Source of the DNA: Chitinophagaceae bacterium
GTDB taxonomy: Bacteria > Bacteroidota > Bacteroidia > Chitinophagales > Chitinophagaceae
NCBI GenBank assembly: GCA_004322425.1
Contig: SCVJ01000028.1
Span: 1 to 64,000 of the forward strand
Direction of reading: 5' to 3'
Length of the DNA: 64,000 nucleotides
The position numbers were made by a program, and so were the translations under genes. Shown here in pieces: positions 37,498 to 46,301 of this stretch. A model generated the notes under the pieces. It saw nothing but the letters and a program-made list of their open reading frames with translations, did not search any database and had not been told where the DNA came from. How positions within the stretch are numbered: position 1 is the first letter of the stretch; every line of letters starts with the position of its first letter.

Positions 37498-39042
37498 ATG
37501 AAAAAATTTGCAATTATAATATTTGCCGGATTAATAGTAACTGGCACTTCGTGTAAAAAATATTTGGATGAAGCTTATTTGAATCCGAATAATCCATCTA
37601 CTGCAACACCTGAAGAAGTTTTACCTTCTATCATAGCGAATATGCACCGCGGTATTGCTTTTGATGCAAGAATGATGGGACCCATCACTCAAAATTTTGC
37701 ACTTACTTCTTCAAGTAATGCATGGGAAAGACATGGTTATGTACCTGGCAGTGATGCCGGTGGCGAAATTTGGAGAATGCATTATTGGAATTTTGGTTGG
37801 AACGTTTTGGATATGATTAGAAATGCCAATAACACAGGAAAACATGGTTATGTAGCGGTAGCTTATACAGCACTTGCTTGGGGTTGGCTGAATGTTGCCG
37901 ACTATCATGGCGAAGCAATTTTGAAACAAGCTTTCGAACGTGATCGCTTACAATTTGCTTATGACAAACAAGAGGAAATATATCCTCATGTTATTAATAT
38001 GGTTGATTCAGCTCTAGCTGCTTTTTCATTAGCTGGTTCGTCTTCACTGACTGCAGGTGATCAATATTTTTATAATGGAGATTTAGCTAAATGGAAAAAA
38101 TTTGCTTACGGTGTAAAAGCAAAAGCATATCACCGTTATTTCAATAAAAGCAATTACAAACCCGATTCAGTCATTAAGTATGTTGACCTTTCAATGACAT
38201 CTACCACCGATGATGCAATAGTTCGATTCAACCCTGCTCCGCCAGATGCAACTGGATATAATTTTTATTCCCCAACTCGAAATAATATGGGAACCTATAG
38301 AGCTGGCGCATTTGCAATGAACTTATTTAACGGTACTTCGTTTACCGGTGCTGCTGCCGATCCAAGATTGCGTTATATTTTCAAACCATCTGGCAACGGA
38401 TTATTCTATGGCTTGCCACATAACCAAGGCGACTATACATCTACCACGCAACGCCCTCCAAATTTTTGGGGATTTGCAGGAGTTTATGCTGCTCCTACCG
38501 GCGGTGTTGATACGGGTGCAAGAACATATTTTAAAAATACGTCTCCCTTCCCTATTATGACTTATGCAGAAATGCAGTTTTTAAAATCAGAAGCTGCTTT
38601 TAAAAAAGGAGATAATGCTATCGCTCTCTTGGCTTACAAAAATGGTATTCGCGGAAATATGGATATGCTTAGTACACATTTTACAGGGTACACCAATTTT
38701 ACAACTACTCAACGTGATGCTTATGTAAATGACCCTATTATTTCTCCAACTACTTTAACACGAAAAATGATTTTACTTCAAAAGTATATTGCGCTTTGGG
38801 GTTGGGGTTTTGTAGAATCGTGGGTGGATTTAAGAAAAGAAAATTATGATGTAACCAATATTTATACCGGTTATACCATTCCATCAGGATTAGCGCTTTT
38901 TCCCGATAACAACGGAAAACTTTGTTATCGTATGCGCCCCAGATACAATTCTGAATATTTATGGAATGTGGAATCGTTGCGTTCAATTGGAGCATTAAAT
39001 CTAGATTATCACACCTATCCTGTTTGGTTTTCAAAACCATAA
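37498..39042 (+). CDS. SusD/RagB family nutrient-binding lipoprotein
   Basis: A 514-residue outer-membrane lipoprotein with Cys19 in GTSCKKYLDEAY. The opening block (LNPNNPSTATPEEVLPSI) and the helical repeats (LAWGWLNVADYHGEAIL, YAEMQFLKSEAAFKKGD) match the SusD-like_2 group, which caps SusC and binds substrate at the surface. Directly follows the SusC gene. The lid of a SusCD pair; substrate unknown. Confidence 0.92.
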   Translation: MKKFAIIIFAGLIVTGTSCKKYLDEAYLNPNNPSTATPEEVLPSIIANMHRGIAFDARMMGPITQNFALTSSSNAWERHGYVPGSDAGGEIWRMHYWNFGWNVLDMIRNANNTGKHGYVAVAYTALAWGWLNVADYHGEAILKQAFERDRLQFAYDKQEEIYPHVINMVDSALAAFSLAGSSSLTAGDQYFYNGDLAKWKKFAYGVKAKAYHRYFNKSNYKPDSVIKYVDLSMTSTTDDAIVRFNPAPPDATGYNFYSPTRNNMGTYRAGAFAMNLFNGTSFTGAAADPRLRYIFKPSGNGLFYGLPHNQGDYTSTTQRPPNFWGFAGVYAAPTGGVDTGARTYFKNTSPFPIMTYAEMQFLKSEAAFKKGDNAIALLAYKNGIRGNMDMLSTHFTGYTNFTTTQRDAYVNDPIISPTTLTRKMILLQKYIALWGWGFVESWVDLRKENYDVTNIYTGYTIPSGLALFPDNNGKLCYRMRPRYNSEYLWNVESLRSIGALNLDYHTYPVWFSKP

Positions 39043-39061
39043 AAATTTAAACTAACGAATT

Positions 39062-39880
39062 ATGAAAGCAATAAAAATATCATCGTACTTGATTCTCGTT
39101 TTGGTGACATTTGTTTTAGGATGTTCCAAAAAGAAAGACTTAATTGATGAAAATAATAAATGGATTTTTCCTGACCCTACAGATGTAGCGTATATGAGAA
39201 TTATTCATTCACACGCCGCCAATGCACCATCTTTAATAACAGGCGCAACTACAGGTCCTCAATTATTCATTTATCTCAACTCACAAAAACTAAACGGAAC
39301 AAGTTTATCTTATGCAGGCGCTTGGCCAGCCACCAGTGTGTATGCTGCCGTGCCAGCGGGACTTAAAACTTACGAATTTGTAATGGCAAGAATGAATACA
39401 GCTACACCTTCTGTTCCTATTCCAATGGCTGGAGACACTATTGCACGAGCTTATTTAACAACCGATGCTGGCAAATATTATTCGTTGTATTTGGTAGATA
39501 CTTTTCCTGCTCTAAAAACTTTGATGATAGAAGACCCACAAAGAATTCCTGCCAATGGATTTTACAGCATTCGTTTAGTGAATACGACTGCGAATGTAAA
39601 AGACACTTTGTGTTTATTCTCAAGATTAACACAAACGAATATCATAAATAATATTACTCATAAAAATAGTAGCAGTTTTGTTGAGTTGCCATTACCTCTA
39701 CTTAGCGATACTTTGGAAGTGCGTAAAAAAGGAACAGTAGTAGCCGCTTATTTTGTAGGAAGCCAAACAGCACCACAATCTTTTAGTCCAACAGGAAAAA
39801 GAATTTACACAGTAGTTGCAAGAGGTAAAGACGCGCTAACGGGCAAAACACCGAGTGCTTCACTTATTACCAATTATTAA
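39062..39880 (+). CDS. DUF4397 domain lipoprotein
   Basis: A 272-residue lipoprotein (Cys21 in VLGCSKKK) with two beta-sandwich stretches resembling DUF4397: VAYMRIIHSHAANAPSL with IYLNSQKLN, and YSIRLVNTTANVKD with ELPLPLLSDTLEVRKKG. It is 19 bases downstream of the SusD gene and just before a strong terminator, so it is the third gene of the operon. A surface-exposed accessory binding role is likely but inferred. Confidence 0.8.
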   Translation: MKAIKISSYLILVLVTFVLGCSKKKDLIDENNKWIFPDPTDVAYMRIIHSHAANAPSLITGATTGPQLFIYLNSQKLNGTSLSYAGAWPATSVYAAVPAGLKTYEFVMARMNTATPSVPIPMAGDTIARAYLTTDAGKYYSLYLVDTFPALKTLMIEDPQRIPANGFYSIRLVNTTANVKDTLCLFSRLTQTNIINNITHKNSSSFVELPLPLLSDTLEVRKKGTVVAAYFVGSQTAPQSFSPTGKRIYTVVARGKDALTGKTPSASLITNY

Positions 39881-39896
39881 TTTCATTACGATTTAT

Positions 39897-39928
39897 GAAA
39901 ACCGACAAATATTTTGTCGGTTTTTTTT
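39897..39928. terminator. Bidirectional intrinsic terminator
   Basis: ACCGACAAA-TAT-TTTGTCGGT (39901-39921) with A residues before and a run of T residues after. It closes the SusC-SusD-DUF4397 operon and can also serve the convergent spmAB-like gene whose stop lies in the T run. Confidence 0.88.
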
Positions 39929-41204
39929 ATCCAAAAAACATATAAGCTAATGCAATTGCAGTGATGATTCCCACCAAATCAGCTAGCAACATGGCTCCTA
40001 TTGAATAACGAGTGTTTTTTATAGACACAGCTCCGAAATAAACAGCAATTACATAAAAGGTTGTATCAGAAGATCCCTGTAAAATACAAGCCAATCTTCC
40101 GGCAAACGAATCGGCACCAAATTCATTCATAGTACTAATCATCATTCCTCTTGCTCCACTACCGCTAAAAGGTTTTATCAATGCCGTTGGTAATCCATCT
40201 ACAAATCTGGTATCGGTCCCCAAGTAAGAAAAAATTGCTTTTGCACCATTGATAATGATTTCAAAGCATCCGCTGCTGCGTAATAAACTAATGGCTACTA
40301 ACATTCCCACTAAATAGGGAATAATACGCACGGCAGTTTCAAATCCACCTTTTGCACCTTCTATAAAAGAATCAAAAACATTTATTTTTTTATAAAGTGC
40401 CCCGAGAATAATTAATAAAAAAATCGAAAGAATTAATCCGTTACTTAATATTCCTGAAAAAGATTGCATCCCTTCAGTTGAGGATGAACTTAAATAAATA
40501 ACCAGAATAGAGAAAAGAATAGAAACACTTCCAACCCAAGCTAAAATTACCGGTTGAAAAATATTAATCTTTTGCTTCCACGATACTATAAACATAGCGG
40601 CCATGGTAGCAACAAACGTGGCAATGATGCAAGGAATAAAAATATCAGTTGGATCAGCAGCAGTTGGGTTAATAGCAGCTCTTGCTGCAATAATACTAAC
40701 AGGAATTAAAGTAAGCCCCGAAGCGTGTAAGCAAAGAAACATTACTTGCGGATTAGAAGCTGTTTGTTTACTCGGATTTAATTCCTGCAAACTTTCCATT
40801 GCTTTAATTCCAAATGGAGTGGCCGCATTATCTAATCCCAAAAGATTGGCAGAAAAATTCATCATCATATGCCCCATCGACGGATGATTTTTTGGAATTT
40901 CTGGAAATAACTTTCCGAAAAATGGTCCGATAATTTTTGACAACAATCGAATCCCTCCTGCCCTTTCAGCAATACTCATAAAGCCCATAAACAAAGTCAT
41001 GATGCCAACGAGATTGATGGCAAGTTCAATAGCATTTTTGCAGGTTTGAATAACGCCATCCACTTTTAGTGGATTTGCAATATCGTCGGCCTTCCCAATT
41101 ACCATCCATTTAAAAATAGAAGCATCGCCCAAAACAAAGGCCTGAATGCAGGCCACGCCAATGGCGAGGATGATAAAAGCTGACCAAATTCTACTCAATG
41201 CCAT
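39927..41204 (-). CDS. Fused spore maturation protein SpmA/SpmB (nucleoside-recognition domain) membrane protein
   Basis: A 425-residue polytopic membrane protein. The N-terminal half matches SpmA (MALSRIWSAFIILAIGVA, NFSANLLGLDNAATPFGIKAM) and the C-terminal half matches SpmB (EGAKGGFETAVRIIPYLVGM, KPFSGSGARGMM, SSDTTFYVIAVYFG), two proteins that are separate in Bacillus. The function outside sporulation is unknown; Bacteroidota do not sporulate. The ATG at 41204 is chosen over a TTG 57 bases upstream. Confidence 0.85.
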   Translation of the reverse strand: MALSRIWSAFIILAIGVACIQAFVLGDASIFKWMVIGKADDIANPLKVDGVIQTCKNAIELAINLVGIMTLFMGFMSIAERAGGIRLLSKIIGPFFGKLFPEIPKNHPSMGHMMMNFSANLLGLDNAATPFGIKAMESLQELNPSKQTASNPQVMFLCLHASGLTLIPVSIIAARAAINPTAADPTDIFIPCIIATFVATMAAMFIVSWKQKINIFQPVILAWVGSVSILFSILVIYLSSSSTEGMQSFSGILSNGLILSIFLLIILGALYKKINVFDSFIEGAKGGFETAVRIIPYLVGMLVAISLLRSSGCFEIIINGAKAIFSYLGTDTRFVDGLPTALIKPFSGSGARGMMISTMNEFGADSFAGRLACILQGSSDTTFYVIAVYFGAVSIKNTRYSIGAMLLADLVGIITAIALAYMFFG

Positions 41205-41296
41205 AATATTAATTTTTGCAAAAATGAAGATTACTGTTTTTTTCCAAACTTCCAAATGCAAGTTTTCAAAATAGAAGTAAGCAGTTTGTCATTCCT

Positions 41297-41304
41297 TATC
41301 TTTG
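41297..41304 (+). promoter_or_regulatory. Candidate -7 box for ychF
   Basis: TATCTTTG, full match to TAnnTTTG, 47 bases upstream of the ATG at 41352. No clear -33 box. Confidence 0.5.
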
Positions 41305-41351
41305 CGCACTCTTTTTAAAAAATAGTTTTACATTTTAAATAAACTTGAATT

Positions 41352-42449
41352 ATGGGATTGAAAGCTGGAATTGTAGGTTTACCAAACGTTGGCAAATCAA
41401 CTTTATTTAATGCAGTTAGTAATAGTGCAAAAGCACAGGCAAGTAATTATCGATTTTGTACCATTGAACCCAACATTGGGCTGGTAGATGTTCCGGATAC
41501 AAGAATGCAAAAGCTTGCAGAATTAGTAAAGCCCAATCGTATCGTTCCCACGCAAATTGAAATTGTAGATATTGCCGGATTGGTAAAAGGCGCCAGTAAA
41601 GGCGAAGGTTTGGGCAATAAATTTTTGGCCAATATTCGCGAAGTGGATGCTATTATTCATGTTATTCGATGCTTTGAAGATGAAAATGTTTTGAGAGATG
41701 AAGGGAAAATAAATCCTATCGGAGATAAAGAAATTATTGAGACTGAATTACAGTTAAAAGATTTGGAAAGTGTAGAAAAGAAAATTTCCAGAACAGAAAA
41801 ACAAATAAAAATTGATCCCAAACTAAAAGCAGATTTGGCCGTGCTTATTATTTGCAAAGAACATTTGCAAAATGGCAAAAATATTCGTGAACTGAATTTC
41901 ACTAAAGAAGAAAAATATTATATTGCAGATCTTTGTCTTTTAACTGACAAACCTGTTTTATATGTGGCAAATGTTGACGAAGCATCTATGCACACTGGCA
42001 ATATTTATTCAAAAACATTACAAGATGCAATAGCATTGCAAGATTCTGCAGTTATTGTTATGAATAATACTATTGAAGCTCAAATTGCAGAAATGGAAAA
42101 TCAAGAGGACAAAGAATTATTTATGGATGAGTATAAAATGAAAGAACCTGCACTGGATAGGCTTATTCATTCTACCTATAAATTACTGAATCTCTATACT
42201 TATTTTACTGCCGGTGTACAAGAAGTAAGAGCTTGGACAATTCATATTGGTTGGAAAGCTCCACAGGCTGCAGGTGTTATTCATACCGATTTTGAAAAAG
42301 GATTTATAAAAGCAGAAGTAATTGGCTATAACGATTATATTGAATATGGCTCTGAAGCCGCTTGCCGAGAAGTTGGAAAGCTACGAATTGAAGGAAAAGA
42401 GTATCAAGTAAAAGACGGCGATGTAATGCATTTTAGGTTTAATGTGTAG
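41352..42449 (+). CDS. ychF: YchF/OLA1 family P-loop ATPase
   Basis: A 365-residue Obg-family nucleotidase with Walker [10 protein letters not shown] (9-17), the switch region [19 protein letters not shown], a specificity motif NVDE in place of NKxD (which makes it ATP-preferring), and a C-terminal TGS-like domain ([20 protein letters not shown]). Binds ribosomes and is linked to stress responses in other bacteria. Length and motifs are standard. Confidence 0.95.
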   Translation: MGLKAGIVGLPNVGKSTLFNAVSNSAKAQASNYRFCTIEPNIGLVDVPDTRMQKLAELVKPNRIVPTQIEIVDIAGLVKGASKGEGLGNKFLANIREVDAIIHVIRCFEDENVLRDEGKINPIGDKEIIETELQLKDLESVEKKISRTEKQIKIDPKLKADLAVLIICKEHLQNGKNIRELNFTKEEKYYIADLCLLTDKPVLYVANVDEASMHTGNIYSKTLQDAIALQDSAVIVMNNTIEAQIAEMENQEDKELFMDEYKMKEPALDRLIHSTYKLLNLYTYFTAGVQEVRAWTIHIGWKAPQAAGVIHTDFEKGFIKAEVIGYNDYIEYGSEAACREVGKLRIEGKEYQVKDGDVMHFRFNV

Positions 42450-42541
42450 CCCCTTATCCCCCACAGGATGAACTTAGATCAATTATTTTTTATTTGAGGT
42501 GAAAGCCTTTGAAATGAATTAGTCGCTTAATTAGATTTATT

Positions 42542-42685
42542 TTATTTCTCTTTAATCCTATTTTCTAATTCCTTAAGTCTTCCCTTTAGTTTACCATACT
42601 TATAAATTAGAATAATTGGAACCATAATAATTATAATCCCAATAACAATGATTATTAATAATTCACCAATACCCATATTTCCCAT
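42542..42685 (-). CDS. Small single-span membrane protein
   Basis: A 47-residue protein with one very hydrophobic helix (residues about 5-28, mostly Ile/Leu/Val) followed by a charged tail (YKYGKLKGRLKELENRIKEK) that could be amphipathic. It starts at the ATG at 42685 (42676 is an alternative), 34 bases after the stop of the large outer-membrane protein gene on the same strand, and could share its transcript. No family recognised. Confidence 0.55.
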   Translation of the reverse strand: MGNMGIGELLIIIVIGIIIIMVPIILIYKYGKLKGRLKELENRIKEK

Positions 42686-42719
42686 AATTATATTTTGAAT
42701 AAATATAATCCAAAATAAA

Positions 42720-45700
42720 TTAAAAAACGGCTCGAATTGAAGCCCTTCCAATATGGGCTATTCTTGCACTGCCAGGCTTTCTGCCTTCGTACTGAAAATT
42801 CATTTCCAGATTATTCAGCAATCGTTTTGTAAAATCCAAATTCCATAAGTAATTACGTCCTGGCAATAATCCTTCGAGCATAATATAGCTAACCGTGCTA
42901 TTTGTGGGGAATCTGTATTGAATATTGTTCATAGTAATGCGGGCAGAAATAGAACTATTTTGAAGAGCATTATACTTTGTCTCTATTTGTAAAGAATTGG
43001 AAACAGAAATTTCTCCACCCCACAACGCTTGATTTTTTTTATGCTCGTATTTATAGCCACTGCTGAGTCTGAACTTTGTGCTTTGAATAAAAACAATTTT
43101 CGGTTCTATCCTAAATTGTTTTAACTCATAATTACGATTTGTAAAATTGGGTGTGTACAATCCACTTAATCCTTTCTTGCTATTCAAATCAAGTGTAAAC
43201 GAACGACTGATGTTCCATCTAAATTTAAAAATCCAGTCATTTAATTTACGGCTTTCATAACCATAAGTTAAAAGCGTTTTAGCGCTATTGTCAAAATAAC
43301 TCACATCAAAGCCACAATAATTACTGAGACGATTAAAGGAAATCGTATGAACCATTACGGTGTTCATCGTAAGCAATGCAGTATCGTCAAGAACAAATTT
43401 AAAAGGATTGAATTCAACATTGCCTTGAGCAATTGATTTTTTATTCACTTGCAAAGAACTATTTATGTCAAGTTTTGAAACCAATCGCTTCATTCCTCTT
43501 AAATCAGTTTTCTGCAAAAATGCTCTAGGACTGATTCTTATGCTATAATTAAAAGTAGTATAATTTGCTTTTACAAATTCGTTGCTTGGTGTAACTATTC
43601 TTATAAACTTTGCCTGATCTAAAAATGTGGCTTCTTCAAATTCATTTAATTGTTGTTTCCCATCCAAGTTATAATCTCGCCACACAAATTGTCCCGTACC
43701 GGCAGGAACTTCCACATAAATAAAATTTCTTTTTTGCTCCTGCCCTGTTCCCAATTCATATAAAATATTTCCTGTCAACAATCCCTTCCACTCGTTAATT
43801 AAATACTCAGCTCGTCCCAAAATAGTTTCATCTGCTTTCTGTTTCGAAATCGAATTTAGAATTTCCAATTTCCGAAAAGTGCTATTGAATAGAAGCTGAT
43901 GTTTGGGGTTGACAACAAGCTCGGCTTGAAAATTAAGATTGATACTTCGGTCCCCTTTTATAAATAATTTATCAACGGGATATTTATCCTGTCGAGTAAA
44001 AAATGTAATCCCATATTTATTTTTATTTTTTTCTGCCGATTTTAAATAAAAAGAATAAACACTAAATGAGAAACTTTGTTTTGTCAAGGTGTCCGTCATT
44101 TTACTTTTAAAAATCTGTTGTTCACTAGCATACCGAAATCCCAATCGGTATTGACTAAACTTATTCAACTCTTTGCTAACATCAAAAACTGGTTTTAAAA
44201 AATTACCCTGACTCAACAAACTATTATAAGATGTACTAAAAAAAGAATTATTGAACTGCCATCCGCGATGATTAGTAATTTGCTTTATGTGATGTTGCAC
44301 TCCTTTATAATTTGTACTTCTATTATAATTTGTAGCTTGATAGGAAATAGAATTATTTTTTTCGTCATACAACTTAGATGCAACTTTTATAATGTTCTCC
44401 GTTGCTTGTATTAATTGATCAACTACACCCCAATCTCTTGCAAACTCCACCTGCCGCAGCCTTTCCAATGGTTTGAATCGATCTTGAACATATTCATAAT
44501 CCACATCTGTAGTAATCCATATTTTTTTTGAAAGAGAACCTTGAAGCACGGAAGTGTTACTAAAAAATAATTTCATAGCAGAACCCCAATCATCACTTTC
44601 ATCTTTTTTAGAAAAAGAATTAACATCGTTGTTGCTTATCGCCCATTCGGCTTTTAATTTGCTATTGTCATTCAATTTATAATCTACAGCTATTGCCATT
44701 ACCTGTTGTGTTTTCGGAGTAATCAATTTAATAACGGGTTCATAACTTCCTTGCTTTACACCAGAAATGGGAAAAAGAAATTTATACACTTTACCATTGG
44801 CTCCATTTAAATCAGGAACATAATTCCCTTTTCCGCTACCAGCATCTGTAAAAGTTACGCTATACTTAGCTGTTAATGGATTTGAAGTGTGCAAATAAAA
44901 AGAGTCAATTCCTGCTGAAGTGTTGTAATATTTTTTTTCGTAAAGCAACTTTCCAGAATCAAATACTGTATCTATAACGGCTGATTTATAAAAAGCATTT
45001 TGAATATTATCTCCCAGTTGAGTCAGAAATATTTTTTGTTCCCCATTTAATATCTGATTAATCTGAGAATGCTTTGCATCGCTATTACTAAAAGCTGCAA
45101 AATTTATTTTCAATTTTTTATTTAATGAAACTACTTGATTGACATATAGATTGGTGTTAAGATAATTCCGAACAGCATATTCAAATTCCACTTGAATGCG
45201 GCTGTCTTTAGTAATCATTTTTTTGGGTGTAAAAATAATTTCTGCTGTATTATAATTTATAACATAATCTTGGTCATCTCCCCGATTCATCATTTCTCCA
45301 TCAATAAAAACCCGCTCTGTACCTGCCAGTAAAATAAAAAAGATTTCGTTATTTGCACCAGTTAACCGGTATGGTCCTTGGTTTCCTTCAAGTCCTTGAA
45401 AAACATTTCTTGCAAATATTCCTTTTGCAATAGAGCCACTTAGCATCGTACTTCCTATTTTATTATTCCCCAAATGATACTGATTTTCATATGAAAATCC
45501 TTGCATTCTTTTATAAAAATTTAAAAAATAATGTTGATTTTGACGAACATCAATATCACCCATGCTTAAATTCCAGTTTCTCTTTTTGAACTGAAGAAAA
45601 ATTTGATCAAACTCATTCAACTGTTGTGTATTGCCTTCCGGCTGAATAGGAATATTATTGTCTGTTATAGCCGCATTAATTTCAATACTATCACCCAACA

Positions 45701-46247
45701 TTCCTTTAAGTGTCAAGTTAAAATTGGAGTTTAGTACAAGATCTTGATTATTCCCAGCTGTTAGACTCCTGCCAAAACTTCCATTATATTGAATATCGCC
45801 AAAGTCAAATAGTTGATTTGAAGAATTCTTTGGGGCTTTATTAAATTCAAATGGCTGAACATAATAGCGATACATCACACTATCGTATTGTAAATGCTGA
45901 ATGGACTTATTTAATTTGAAAGGAAAAACTCGATACATTATATAAGCACTATCCAAAATTGGTTTTTGGTTCCAAGTAAGAAGTGCATTAATATAATCAA
46001 GTTGATATGAGGAATTAGGAACATTTAAAATAGAAAAACTTTTCGGAACAATGCTTAATGTGTCAATATAAACTGAGTCGATACTACTCTTAATTATTTT
46101 GAAACGAAGGTTACTGCTCTTTAAAGTTTCTGGCACAGGAACTTGCGAATAAACATTCGTACTAGTGAAAAAAAAGTAAGCCAGAAATAATATACGCCAA
46201 TAAATCTTCAAAATTGATTTGTTTGCATCCCAAATTTCATCAATCAT
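42720..46247 (-). CDS. Large uncharacterised secreted protein, probable outer-membrane barrel
   Basis: An 1175-residue protein with an N-terminal signal segment (ILFLAYFFFTSTNVYSQ, to about residue 35). It contains an ordered series of beta-rich blocks: FGDIQYNGSFGRSLTAGNNQ, DSIEINAAITDNNIPIQPEG then TQQLNEFDQIFLQF, LSMGDIDV, DYVINYNTAEIIFTPKKM, followed by hundreds of residues of alternating aromatic/hydrophobic strands to a C-terminal RASIRAVF. This looks like an outer-membrane barrel with a large extracellular or plug part, faintly like SprA-type proteins of the type IX system, but I cannot name a family. GTG at 46253 is an alternative start. Confidence 0.7.
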   Translation of the reverse strand: MIDEIWDANKSILKIYWRILFLAYFFFTSTNVYSQVPVPETLKSSNLRFKIIKSSIDSVYIDTLSIVPKSFSILNVPNSSYQLDYINALLTWNQKPILDSAYIMYRVFPFKLNKSIQHLQYDSVMYRYYVQPFEFNKAPKNSSNQLFDFGDIQYNGSFGRSLTAGNNQDLVLNSNFNLTLKGMLGDSIEINAAITDNNIPIQPEGNTQQLNEFDQIFLQFKKRNWNLSMGDIDVRQNQHYFLNFYKRMQGFSYENQYHLGNNKIGSTMLSGSIAKGIFARNVFQGLEGNQGPYRLTGANNEIFFILLAGTERVFIDGEMMNRGDDQDYVINYNTAEIIFTPKKMITKDSRIQVEFEYAVRNYLNTNLYVNQVVSLNKKLKINFAAFSNSDAKHSQINQILNGEQKIFLTQLGDNIQNAFYKSAVIDTVFDSGKLLYEKKYYNTSAGIDSFYLHTSNPLTAKYSVTFTDAGSGKGNYVPDLNGANGKVYKFLFPISGVKQGSYEPVIKLITPKTQQVMAIAVDYKLNDNSKLKAEWAISNNDVNSFSKKDESDDWGSAMKLFFSNTSVLQGSLSKKIWITTDVDYEYVQDRFKPLERLRQVEFARDWGVVDQLIQATENIIKVASKLYDEKNNSISYQATNYNRSTNYKGVQHHIKQITNHRGWQFNNSFFSTSYNSLLSQGNFLKPVFDVSKELNKFSQYRLGFRYASEQQIFKSKMTDTLTKQSFSFSVYSFYLKSAEKNKNKYGITFFTRQDKYPVDKLFIKGDRSINLNFQAELVVNPKHQLLFNSTFRKLEILNSISKQKADETILGRAEYLINEWKGLLTGNILYELGTGQEQKRNFIYVEVPAGTGQFVWRDYNLDGKQQLNEFEEATFLDQAKFIRIVTPSNEFVKANYTTFNYSIRISPRAFLQKTDLRGMKRLVSKLDINSSLQVNKKSIAQGNVEFNPFKFVLDDTALLTMNTVMVHTISFNRLSNYCGFDVSYFDNSAKTLLTYGYESRKLNDWIFKFRWNISRSFTLDLNSKKGLSGLYTPNFTNRNYELKQFRIEPKIVFIQSTKFRLSSGYKYEHKKNQALWGGEISVSNSLQIETKYNALQNSSISARITMNNIQYRFPTNSTVSYIMLEGLLPGRNYLWNLDFTKRLLNNLEMNFQYEGRKPGSARIAHIGRASIRAVF

Positions 46248-46265
46248 TTTCACAATTCAGATAAT

Positions 46266-46291
46266 AAAAAAGGGAGTTTTAACTCCCTTTT
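46266..46291 (-). terminator. Intrinsic terminator after the S9 peptidase gene
   Basis: AAAAGGGAGT and ACTCCCTTTT arms with a short T/A loop, flanked by A/T runs on either strand; lies between the S9 peptidase stop and the start of the large downstream gene. Confidence 0.75.
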
Positions 46292-46301
46292 AAAATCAAT
46301 T

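Noticed and set aside
41213-41224. Perfect palindrome TTTTTGCAAAAA just before the spmAB-like ATG
   Set aside because: Twelve AT-rich bases are expected by chance in this sequence; single occurrence, no partner regulator.
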